From: Capitella teleta
Taxonomy: Eukaryota > Annelida > Polychaeta > Capitellidae
DNA: 64,000 nt
Direction of reading: 5' to 3'
NCBI GenBank assembly: GCA_000328365.1
Contig: KB292771.1
Coordinates: 294,476 to 358,475 of the forward strand
Within the stretch, counting starts at the first letter, position 1; each line of letters opens with the position of its first letter. The position numbers and the translations under genes are program-made. Under the pieces are notes generated by a model. It had not been told where the DNA came from. It saw only the letters and a list, made by a program, of their open reading frames with translations, and made no database searches. Below, piece by piece: positions 1 to 9,638 of this stretch.

Positions 1-65
1 ATGCTATCAATTGGTGCTATGAGTCAATAGAACATCACTTAAAATTTAGTTCCCCATCCCTTTAA
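1..65. mobile_element. 3' end of TTAA-flanked non-autonomous DNA transposon (copy 1, cut by window edge)
   Basis: These bases match, almost base for base, the right ends of the complete copies at 3880-4591 and 18507-19218. The end reads CCATCCCTTTAA, with the TTAA target site at 62-65. The sequence right after the TTAA is transposase coding sequence of a different element, so this copy is inserted inside that element. A TTAA target site is typical of the piggyBac and Kolobok superfamilies; no transposase is visible to decide between them. Confidence 0.85.
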
Positions 66-408
66 GGCTTCTCGAGCAGAGAAGATCCCCCTCTCAGGAC
101 CCTTCATCCAAGCTAAGGCTCTGAAACTGGCTGCCGATCTGGGTCATTCTGAATTCAAAGCTACCACTGGGTGGCTGCAGAAATTCAAAGAAAGGCATGG
201 CATCGTAAACGTTGATAAATATTTGTTAAATAAAATCACTGTTCATAGCTTATGAGTTCATAACGCATATAGTTAATCACAACGTCAGAGCACGGTTTGG
301 AATCATAACGGTCATATCATAACGGCCTCGATCTATTCCTCGAAGTATCCTTGAGTCGAAGTATTTGAGCTGACTCCACGAACTTCGACACATCGAGGTT
401 TTACTGTA
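62..408 (+). mobile_element. pogo/Tigger-type DNA transposon remnant with one terminal inverted repeat
   Basis: The remnant holds a transposase DNA-binding fragment (76-210), then four TCATAACG/TCACAACG motifs (258-324), then a terminus that reads CAGTAAAACCTCGATG on the minus strand and ends at 406, followed by a TA (407-408). Pogo-superfamily elements insert at TA and have termini beginning CAG. Coding sequence passes straight from the helix-turn-helix to the subterminal region, so this is an internally deleted derivative. The left end lies outside the window, and a TTAA element is inserted at 62-65. Confidence 0.75.
66..255 (+). pseudogene. Tigger/CENP-B-like transposase fragment (second helix-turn-helix)
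   Basis: One frame reads KIPLSGPFIQAKALKLAADL and continues with GHSEFKATTGWLQKFKERHG, which is the conserved core of the HTH_Tnp_Tc5/CENP-B second DNA-binding domain. The frame then runs 15 unrelated codons to a stop at 253-255. The N-terminal part is displaced by the TTAA element and the DDE nuclease domain is absent, so no working transposase is made here. This is a plain cut-and-paste DNA transposon relic. Confidence 0.8.
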
Positions 409-2043
409 GCTCTATTGGCTATATATGACCCTGCACTTTAAATTGTGACTTACTTGTACTGGTAATTGTTGTGAATACCCATGCATGCCTACACAGATTA
501 CACTAAATTAATTTTCTCGTTCTCCTTTCCTCCCTGCTTCATTCTTGCCATCAAGTGCTCCCTTTGTACTCAAACATTAAACTCTCTAGGATCACTAACT
601 ACTCTGACTTTCCAGGTGAGACCTGCCACATTCTCCAAAAGTTATGTTTCTATATAACCAGAGGAAATACTGTGAGATTATGCAAGCATCTTATCTAATG
701 TCTTAATGTCTTAAGCATGGGCCATTTAACTCGTTTAGGTATAGTTATGATTGAAGACAGACGAACCGTTAACACTCAGAAGTCAGATGACGAAAACGAT
801 ACTAAACTAAGCTGAGCATTAATTCATTAGCTCGAATTTCTTCTCCAACTAACCCATTAACGGCCAATCACCTTTAGCTGTACGTGAGGAAGATAGACCA
901 GAATAACCTGTACTTGACACATTTTGCTCTTTTCCCAATGGTTAAGTTTTGCATGTGACTTACCCACGAGATCCCGTTTGGTGAATATTAATATATCCCT
1001 GTCGGCCCTTCATAAACCCGACCAAACCAACATCCCTAGCCACTTTTCCTTCCACTACTGCCCTCATCCAACCACCTTTCATTTGGACCTTCTTCAATAA
1101 ATTGGATTATTCCTCAACCCTAGTCTGTGTGCTTTACCCCCTAAGTTCAGACTAGGCCAGAACCTGGAACACGCACGGAACAGCAATTAGATTGTGCATA
1201 ATTTATTTTAAACTGCAAGTAGCATAATCAAGTTAATCAGAATAACTACATAATATGTAATCAGAATCAGAATAGCTACATGTATAACCGGATTACATGT
1301 CTTTCGTTATATTTACTTCTCCTCCGCAAACACAGTTTCGTCCATGGATCTTTTTTACCATCTATCGGCATGTTCCGGCTCAATCGGACAAGAATCGAAC
1401 AATATTATGATTACACAATCTGAGTAATAATCACAAATCATGGTGTGATCAGCGAACATTAACATGTAGTAGTTACTTCATTTCCAGTTCAAGGTACTGA
1501 CTCATGTACTGCCTGCGGTAAACAATGAAACATCGAAGCTGTTGAATGCTGATTACTGCCTATTTCTAGTATTCTGGACATATACTGCACGCCGTATTTG
1601 AGTCCTTTCTTCTCCTTTTTCCTCTGGCCTATTAATTACAGCAAAACAGGACATTTTTTGCCACCACTCAATGGATGTCAACAAATTTCTATGAATAGGT
1701 GCATTATGAATGGGATTCACAATTAAGGTCAGTCTGGCCGCATGGCCTTGTGTGAACACCATTGTCCATCACGAAGTCAAAGGAGCCGTTCTATCATGCA
1801 TATTCGCGTCCTATTTGGCGCCAATCACAACGCACATGAACGGAAATCATTGGCCCTCAACTTATTGCTCTCTTATATGTCGAGTAACGACATTTAAACA
1901 TTCCGCTCTTAGCGGTTTTAGGGAGCTTTGAAGTTCAGAAACTGAAAACTCAACCATTGAGACGGATCTATATGGTACTCAAATACTTTTTGATAAATGG
2001 GAATTAGTCTATTTATACCAAACGTGCCTAATTATCCAAATAC
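409..2043. other. non-coding region upstream of ZIP11
   Basis: I see no convincing coding exon. The stretch is AT-rich with scattered short open frames. It presumably contains the distal promoter of the zinc transporter gene. Confidence 0.5.
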
Positions 2044-2064
2044 AAAAAAAAAAAAAAAAAAAAA
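2044..2064 (+). repeat. poly(A) tract
   Basis: A run of 21 A sits about 90 bp upstream of the ZIP11 start codon. It may be the tail of an old retroposed insertion or a simple homopolymer. Confidence 0.8.
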
Positions 2065-2084
2065 TCTTGGACACAAAGTGGCGG

Positions 2085-2092
2085 TATTTAAG
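2085..2092 (+). promoter_or_regulatory. possible TATA-like element of ZIP11
   Basis: TATTTAAG lies 61 bp upstream of the ATG at 2153, a spacing that would give a 5' UTR of about 35 nt. The match is imperfect and there is no other support. Confidence 0.3.
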
Positions 2093-2152
2093 CTGTCGCT
2101 ACTCTACTCTTACAGACACAACTGAGTAAAGCAGACGACGAAATCGGTGAAG

Positions 2153-5100
2153 ATGATCGCTGGGTGTCATCCAGTGTTACAGGCCCTCCTCGGCACTCTA
2201 TTCACTTGGGGGTTGACTGGAGCTGGAAGTGCTCTTGTATTTGTGTTTTCAAGTGGTAAAGTGAGTGAATTGCTGTTCCTCAAGGATATACTGTCATTTG
2301 TTGTGAGCGATAATTGAGGATTTTTGGCATTCGATGCCACCTCACACCTACACAACCTCAGGACCACAGGGAGTCTTACCAGTGGGCTCTGGATACATGA
2401 AGTGCCTATGCAGCCTTCTAGACAGTATATAATAATATCAAGGGAAGTCACTGATTTCTCAGATTAACAATAACAAAGCCTCAGAAGCTATATTAATATT
2501 CTCCTCACAAGAGAGAGCTGAGTCTTCGGACCTGGCAAGATTATGAATAAATGAACTTAAAGACACGAAAAACTTTGCACGGAGTGACAAATTACTAATT
2601 AATTGCACAAAAATCCTTTCATTTCCAAAACGACTAGCAACTGGTACGATGGCTGCAGCATTTGATCTTCACCTTAACAAGCCGCTCAGTGATTGATCAA
2701 TAATTATAATAGTCCAGCTGGGAAATACAATTGAAATTAATCAAAGCATTCATTCAATAGAGATCAGTCCAGCAGTATGATTTTAAAAATTATTCCATGC
2801 TTAAAGCAGTATTCAGATAATTTTATAGTTCGAAATACTTGTTATAAATTCATAAGTTATTAGATAGACATGTTGTGAGGTATATAAAACGATTATAAAC
2901 ATATACACCAGAGGGCGCTGTGTGTGTCGTCTGCTAAGTCCCGTCAAGTCAACTTACTTATGCAATGTGTCTTCTGATTCTAACTCTTGTTTCTAGCATA
3001 TATCATGCTCAATTTGACTCTAAGAATAGCTTTTATTGTTTGAGAGACAATTACAGACAGGATGGTTCACTCTAAAACCATTCTTTTCAATTAAGAATGT
3101 ATCCTAAGTTCTACACTTTTGCCGCTCCATTCTGGTTTTAAGGATTTTATTTCGACATTTAGCGATCTTGAGTTCACTGTGTGCTGAAAATTTGCTGCGG
3201 TCTGACAAAATGGATGCATCGTACCCGTTGCTAGTCGTTTTTGAACTGATTGTATTTTTGGCCAATTAATTAGTAATTAGGCGTTGCCGAGATTATTGGT
3301 GTCAATCGTTTCATTTATTGGTGATCTTACCAGATCCTAAGTTTTGGCTCCCTCTTTTGAGGAGAAGATTGCTTTCGAGGCAAGCGTCCTAAGATTGGCA
3401 CGAATCAGTGACTTCCCTTGATATTATATATATAGACAGAAAGCATTCACTGCATTGACTTTGGTCCATATATGCTCGCTCACTGGTAAGATCCCCTGTG
3501 CTCATGACAGGTGCCAGCGTACAATTAACCGATTATAGTCGCATTAATAGTCATAGGCACAGAATCTGTGGCTGCCCCTGCCTCTTCTCGGGGCTTATTG
3601 CGATGCCTGTTGCCGTGAATTTATGAACACCAGTAGCACAGAAAGTTCAGGGCGAGGTCTATCACTCAGTCTGTGTACCCGTCCCAGTTTCATCCAAAGG
3701 TGTCTCGCTGTAGTATATCAGCACCAGTATAAAATTATATAGTAGATCTAAAGGCATTGTCTGTTCTGTTTTGCGTTTGCATGTAGTTTGTATTCGCTCC
3801 AATGTATGCATGAAGTTTATAAAAACAATAATAATGAAAAAATAAGAGAAATACTGCACACCTCAATCATCAATGCTACTTAAAGGGAGGGAGAACTGGT
3901 TAAAAATGGACTTTGAGTCGTTATTTGATGCACCATAAATGATTCCTATGCCTGGCCCACACAAGGAATATCATCGCTAACGATTTCGCGGGCGATATAT
4001 TGCTAACTAGGCGTGACGTCAGCAGCTGTGATGAAACACCGAGTTCCCCATCTGTTACAATGGGCCTCGTCATATCAGCGTGTACTGCGACTAAACCCTT
4101 GGATATTTTTTTATTTTCTTTTCGGAAATAGATAGAATAATCATTTTGCCACCAGTCAGGCGCGAAAAAAAAATATTTTTCGCTATTTTTCTTATTTTAA
4201 CAAGCGATTTTCTAGGACACCTACCATGTTTCTCATCCTGAAACAGTAAAAAGGTCAGCCAGAGTGCACCACGCATGCGCTTTCGTTTCGTAAACAACAA
4301 AGATGTCCTTTTATGGCGAAGATGCTCTGCTCTGATTGGCTGAAATCGATAGCTTCACGAGGGGAACGGAACCAATCAGCCATCAGCCAAACCAAGCCAT
4401 CAGCTGACGTTTGCCTCCTATACTTCGCAATGGAAGCCATTCTCCCATAGGCGCAATGCTAACCCCGATATTCGGAATGCATTATTTCCTTACGCTTGCA
4501 TCCAGGCAGGGTGTTTTTGGCACGGAATGCTATCAATTGGTGCTATGAGTCAATAGAACATCACTTAAAATTTAGTTCCCCATCCCTTTAATAATCAAAG
4601 AGGCTGTGCATAATCATGTTAATTATCACCACCTGATACCACGACTGATATCATGATCATATCCACCCCCTAAGCAGTGCTTAGACTCCTTAATTGTTTA
4701 TGTCCTAGTGAATATTCTAGATGTATAATTACTTGGAGTAATACAGAACTATTTAGAATTTTCTTCATTTCATGTCACGCCGCCATAAGGGGGAATTCTC
4801 ATTGTATGTTAGTTACATAAGAACATAACATGCACTGCCTTACAACAGTACTGAGCAATCCTCTTATCAATTATGTATACATTATGCTAATTTATAACTT
4901 CTATGTGAATCCCCCCATCTCTGATTGCTCCTGAAATCTGGTTATGTATAATGTTATGCAAGACACAAATGAACTCTCATTGTTTGCCCATTAATTGAAT
5001 GCCACAAAGCAATTTCCATTATCTCTCTGACACAATTTGATTTTTTTCAGCGCAAGATTCTCGATGGTAGTCTGGGATTTGCAGCGGGGGTTTGTTCTCT

Positions 5101-6705
5101 AGCCACCATAGCAACAGAATAACCAATGTAACCGTTTCCAGGTGATGACTGCAGCGTCTTATTGGTCGCTACTGGCTCCTGCGATTGAGATGGCTGAGAA
5201 TTCGGGATATTACGGCGCCAACGGTGAATGGGCGTTTGTTCCAGGTGGCCATTGGCTTTGCCCTTGGCGCTGCGTTCGTGTATTGGGCCGACAAATTTGT
5301 TCCTGGTAAGACTCTTTGGAGATGGCATAACGCTACTATAACCCTGCATTGTGCCTGCACAGGGCATTTCTGACCCCAGCATTGCGCTCGCTGTGAGCAC
5401 CGGGCAGAAAGTGAACAAAGAGGACCGAACGTACGAAGGTCACGATTCGCTGATTATGATGGAAGACGTCCAGGGTGAGAGCTTATTTCTCAAGATTTCA
5501 TGTCGTTAGTTTGCTTTTTATTGTTTTTGTATATTAAATTTTGTATTTTGTTTGTTACTATAGGAAAATCTACAAATGTGAAAGGTTTGTAATCTCACTG
5601 CATGGCATTGTCTATTTGTTTGGCTGCAACTATTCTTGTTTTCTTATCGGTGTTCATTAGGTGTTATTTTATATCTTGTTTTACTAACAATTGTCATATT
5701 GGTTGAATGGCTCATTCGTTTTCACACCAGACTGAGTTTTTTCTCTTCATTCTGCTGTTGAAATTTTCCCATCTTCAATAACAGCTACAGTATGATACAA
5801 TGCAAATTATGCAAGAATTTCTTGGATGATGTACATTGTCAAAACTTTCCTGACTCTGAAATCTTCTGTAAATTAGACTCTCTAACTTAGACTACTGGCA
5901 TCAGTTCTTGATTAAAGAGCATATTGATTTATTATGCAGATTCCGTTCAGGGCACAGCACGTCGCAGAGGAGCCAATCCTTCAGACGTCTCGGGATCCCC
6001 TCTTTCGCTTGTGGATTCACACTCAAAGGAAACGGAACGCTCCGTCAGTTGGAAGAGAATTCTGCTGCTCATCGTTGCCATCACAATTCACAACATTCCT
6101 GGTTAGTTCACCCTCTTCTAGGTCATTCAACTTGTTTATTTCCCCAGAGGGCTTAGCCGTCGGCGTTGGCTTTGGAGCGATCGGAAAATCTGCAACTGCG
6201 ACATTTGAGAACGCAAGGTAGGCCCATCACTTGCCTTTCCCACTCCTTTTGACACTCTGTTATCCAGGAATCTTGCCATCGGGATTGGGATCCAGAACTT
6301 TCCGGAGGGGCTGGCGGTTAGTTTGCCGCTAAGAGGATCCGGAATGGGAATCTGGAAAAGTTTTTGGTGAGGTTGGGAGCGACCTAATCTTTTGTGAATA
6401 AGTCGTGTGTTACAGGTATGGTCAGCTGAGTGGCATGGTTGAGCCTATTGCTGGCGTGTTTGGAGCGCTGGCTGTGGTCGTGGCTGAGCCAATCCTTCCG
6501 TACGCTTTGGCGTTTGCTGCTGGGGCTATGATTTACGTCGTCTTGGATGACATTGTTCCTGAGGCCCAGATGTGGTACTCTTTGAAGTGATTTAAAATAT
6601 TAGATTATTGCCTTTTTTTTATTTAGTGGGAACGGCACGTTGTCATCTTGGGGCGCAATTGTTGGTTTCATTGTGATGATGTCATTGGATGTTGGTCTTG
6701 GATAA
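2153..6705 (+). CDS. SLC39A11: Zinc transporter ZIP11 (SLC39A11 orthologue), ten exons
   Basis: ZIP11 is a multi-pass transporter of the ZIP/GufA branch that moves zinc into the cytosol, mainly from Golgi and nuclear membranes. Exons: 2153-2260, 5051-5089, 5142-5305, 5363-5474, 5564-5584, 5940-6101, 6148-6217, 6268-6366, 6416-6571, 6627-6705, all with GT-AG borders; about 335 aa, usual for the family. Diagnostic segments in order: [120 protein letters not shown], and C-terminal MMSLDVGLG. The HN.PEG and QNFPEG motifs carry the metal-binding residues. Exon 3 has one extra base near 5244, between AFVP and VAIG, and the exon 3/exon 4 junction is also out of phase by one base. Exon 5 is a 21-nt microexon. 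Intron 1 is 2.8 kb and full of repeats; intron 5 is 355 bp; the other introns are 46-89 bp. Confidence 0.95.
2364..3500. repeat. long imperfect inverted repeat (foldback-like) in ZIP11 intron 1
   Basis: The left arm, about 2364-2670, is the reverse complement of about 3187-3500. Clear matching blocks: TATCAAGGGAAGTCACTGAT at 2440-2459 against its complement near 3405-3424; ATTACTAATTAATTG at 2591 against 3270; ACGACTAGCAACTGGTACGA at 2630 against 3220; CTTACCAGTG at 2375 against 3481. Arms are about 300 bp and loosely conserved, with a loop of about 510 bp. This resembles an old foldback or long-TIR MITE. The outer borders and target duplication are not resolved. Confidence 0.65.
3880..4591. 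mobile_element. TTAA-flanked non-autonomous DNA transposon (copy 2, complete)
   Basis: The element is 712 bp including a TTAA at each end. Its left end TTAAAGGGAGGGAGAACT and its right end, reverse complemented as TTAAAGGGATGGGGAACT, form an inverted repeat with two mismatches. It is nearly identical to copy 3 over its whole length and shares its last 65 bp with copy 1, which suggests recent activity. It carries a perfect CRE palindrome TGACGTCA at 4014. It has no coding capacity and lies in ZIP11 intron 1. Piggybac-like or Kolobok-like by target site. Confidence 0.85.
4592..5050. other. remainder of ZIP11 intron 1
   Basis: AT-rich intronic sequence ending in a T-rich tract and the acceptor at 5049-5050. 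I see nothing further in it. Confidence 0.6.
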
Positions 6706-6900
6706 ACAGCTGAGGTCATAGGTCAGTTGCCAAATTATTTTTAATACTCAAAACATAACAGACATAAATTATAACAAACTAAATAACATCTTTGTAGTTA
6801 CTATCGAATGTCTAGCACAGCTTGTATATATTAAATGAATGAAGGAATTGAAAGAATGACGAATGATTGAATGAGATCAGTTTTTGAACACAGGGCGGAA

Positions 6901-8969
6901 TCAATGTCTCCTTCCTTTTCTCTTCCTCCTCTTCACCTTCTTCTGACCCTGGTCTTCCTCCTCACTTCTCATTCTCTTTGCTGCCTTCTCCTCCGCTTCC
7001 TCCATCTTCCTCTTCCGCACTGCCCCATACGCCTCCACCACCACCTCCACTACCTTCTCCTTCTCCTCCTCCTCCTCCTTTCCTCTGATGTGCGGCAGAA
7101 TCAGAACCGCAGACTCATCTTTTGACGTGTTATTGTATCGTTTCAAAACTTTGGTCCATGCTGTTGGAGTTTTGGATTGACTCATGGTTCCTTTGTATTC
7201 TTTTGTGTTTATTGCATATTCCACGGAATCAACCAAATGTGCGTGGAGTTCATCTGCACTCAGAGGCTTCAGATTCACAAACTGAAATTAATTCAAAGTT
7301 GATTTGCAGTTTAAATTGTGAACGGTGGAAACTTACCTCAAACCATGCGTTGAACGAGTCAATTTCATCAATTTGTTCCACGGATGTCTTCATTTGCACA
7401 AAGTCTTCTTCTGTGGGGAAGCTGTATTGTGCGTCATACTTGTTGATGCGTTGTTCTGCATTCATGTCAAGCGGCATGGCCGCGTTCAGCATCAGAACTT
7501 GGTGAGCGAGTTCTCGGTGAGATTCTTTGATGTGATCCCAAGTTTTTGAAATCCTGTCTTCAGAGGGAATGTCGAGGAATCCGAGTTCACATTCATCTGA
7601 AACGTATGTCTTGACTTTTCTGCGCCATAGTTCTGTGAGGTAGGCGTTGGCAGCATGAGGCCATCTGGATAAGAGGCGAATGATAACAGATGTGATAGGA
7701 CCATTTTCACAGCTGACGTACTTGTATTTATCAGAGGAGCTAAGCAGGAACAGCCATTCGTCCATTTCCCTTATCGCATCCTGTGTTCGTGATTTCGGTT
7801 TAGTCAAGAAATCCTAGAAATGAAAGGAAACGATTTAATTTACATTTTCTGGCTTCCGTAGTTTCACTCACCTCAATTTTTTTGTCAATTATGAGTCTTA
7901 ATTTTGGATACGTCTCTACTGCCCAGAGAAACAAGCGATGCAGCTGATAGAAGCCAGTGAGGAGGTTTCTGTTGCGGTTGCCGTCGTGGTGTTCCAGAGG
8001 GAAGAGGCTGACCAGGTAGGGAAGAACCTGGGCTGCGATTTCCTCGACAGAACACCACTTCAAGTCTTGGAGTACACACGTGAGGCTTTTCATCGTTTGT
8101 TCGAAGATTGGTTGGATGAAGTTGGCGTGCTTCTGCGTGATAGCCAGCGGGAGGAAGAAGGAGAGCTTCTCCTTGAACGTGCTCTGCACTGTTCCCACTG
8201 CCTTATACATTTCGTTGTACGATCCGAACGTGAGGAACTCGCATGGCGTCCAGAAGTACTCCTGACCGCTGGCGTTCAGCGCACGACAGATTCCATAGCC
8301 AAACACATCGTCCAGTTCGCTTGTGTCATCTTGGAATGTTGCGCGTGAAATATAATCAATGATCTCTGAATGCACTGGGGCTGCATCTGTGGACGTGCTA
8401 GGTGTCGGTGCTTCAGTCTCCATGCCGGTTTCTGTCTCAGTTGGCTCTGAGGTCAGAGTGAGAAGAGGCGGGAACGGTTTCTCCTTACAGTGGCCGCAAT
8501 CGGTGCATGTGAACTCATCTGCCAGCTTCTTGTTGTTCTTTGTGTGTGGATGTTCTGGCTGGCAGGTCTCCCCCAGGTGTGTCAGCAGGTTGAGCAGCAC
8601 CGTCTGCACAGAGTATGCTGCCGTCCACCCGTACGCTGTTTCGTTCGCCCATTCTCGGTGATAGTTCTCGTAATCCGAGAAGATCGAGAGGCAAACCTTG
8701 ACTCCCTTCCTGCCTGACGTTGAAGATCCTCCCGTGTATTGAAATCCCGGAGGAAGGAACTCCGCTGAGGGGGAGGAGTAGGGGTAGTTATCAGGGAAGA
8801 ACAGGATGAGATGCCAAATGGTGTCTGCCATGTCAATGTTGCAGTGCCACTCAAAGAGGTCATCGTCCAAGGGAGAAGCAGACACTCCTTGCACCGGGCT
8901 GCTCGTCAGTTCTTCCAAGTCCAGAGCCAAGCGACGCATCGCCTTCTTGCGCTGTTGGTTCACTGACAT
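6901..8969 (-). CDS. Divergent E2 ubiquitin-conjugating (UBC-fold) protein with Cys cluster and basic tail
   Basis: Three exons on the minus strand, 8969-7872, 7813-7337 and 7281-6901, join in phase 0 through introns of 58 and 55 bp to give 651 aa. Residues about 9-133 form a UBC fold: FEWHCNIDMADTIWHLILFF, the DNYPYSSP proline turn, then VKVCLSIFSDY with a cysteine (Cys93) at the E2 active-site position, followed by GWTAAYSVQTVLLNLL. The usual HPN motif is not evident. Residues 155-161 hold CTDCGHC, a possible metal knuckle, followed by a Ser/Thr/Pro/Glu-rich linker (about 168-200) and a helical region with no domain I recognise. The last 60 residues are highly charged and basic, suggesting nuclear localisation. 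By family it would carry ubiquitin or a ubiquitin-like protein as a thioester; the modifier is unknown. Start ATG 8969-8967. It ends 195 bp from the ZIP11 stop, tail to tail. Confidence 0.8.
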
Positions 8970-8997
8970 ATCTGCAAAATTATTACATTTCTGTTAA

Positions 8998-9380
8998 ATT
9001 TTATAATTTGGGTTTGTCTTTTTTTTTCCTTTTTTTTTTTTTTTCATAAAAAAAAACTAAATTATTTCGAGTTACAAAGATTATAATTAATTATTTCTCA
9101 ATCGCTTTTTACTTTCAATACTTAATTAAAATCATCAAAATTATCTCTTCAGCAATTTGCAACATTTATGGTAATTAACAATGACCAATTGAGCAGCAGT
9201 TCCCTTGTTGAATAATTTTCCACGAAGTAGCTGCTTCGCTCGTCTCTATAGTGCACTGATCAGCATTCAGCTGTCGTGCTTTTATAGCCTGCGAAGTTTA
9301 GCTGATTCAGCGGTGACGTCATTATTTGCTGTGCTCAGCTGAATCGAATCTCTTGTCTGAACCCGTCTCGGTCGCCATGC
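8998..9380. other. non-coding region upstream of the E2-fold gene
   Basis: Holds T-rich and A-rich tracts (about 9018-9055), presumably the promoter region of the minus-strand E2-fold gene, and one CRE palindrome TGACGTCA at 9314-9321. No exon is visible. Confidence 0.5.
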
Positions 9381-9381
9381 T

Positions 9382-9638
9382 CCATAACGCATTCACTGCT
9401 GAAATCATAACGCACATTTGAGAACATCATAACGTTATCCGTTGCGATCATAACGTTGGAGAGTCTTCGTGGGTGGTCTGTAGTCACAACGTACTACTTT
9501 CCTAATTAGCCCTAGGGCAATGATGTCAGTGATGTGAATCGCTTTAGCTTTCCTCTTAAATTCTCCGTTCTAAATTGGATTTTTATTGTGTACGCCATCG
9601 GACACGTGCGTTATGATCACTACGTAAGTGCGTTATGA
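9382..9638. repeat. TCATAACG motif cluster B
   Basis: TCATAACG or a one-base variant occurs at 9382 (CCATAACG), 9405, 9427, 9448 and 9484 (TCACAACG), and in reverse as CGTTATGA at 9609 and 9631. The same 8-mer forms the subterminal motif of the pogo remnant at 62-406. No terminal inverted repeat is seen here, so this could be a decayed element or an independent array of binding sites. Confidence 0.7.

Noticed and set aside
5221-5244. A 21-bp micro-intron (GT...CAG) to explain the ZIP11 frame change
   Set aside because: Too short to splice, and its removal does not restore the phase; an extra base is simpler.
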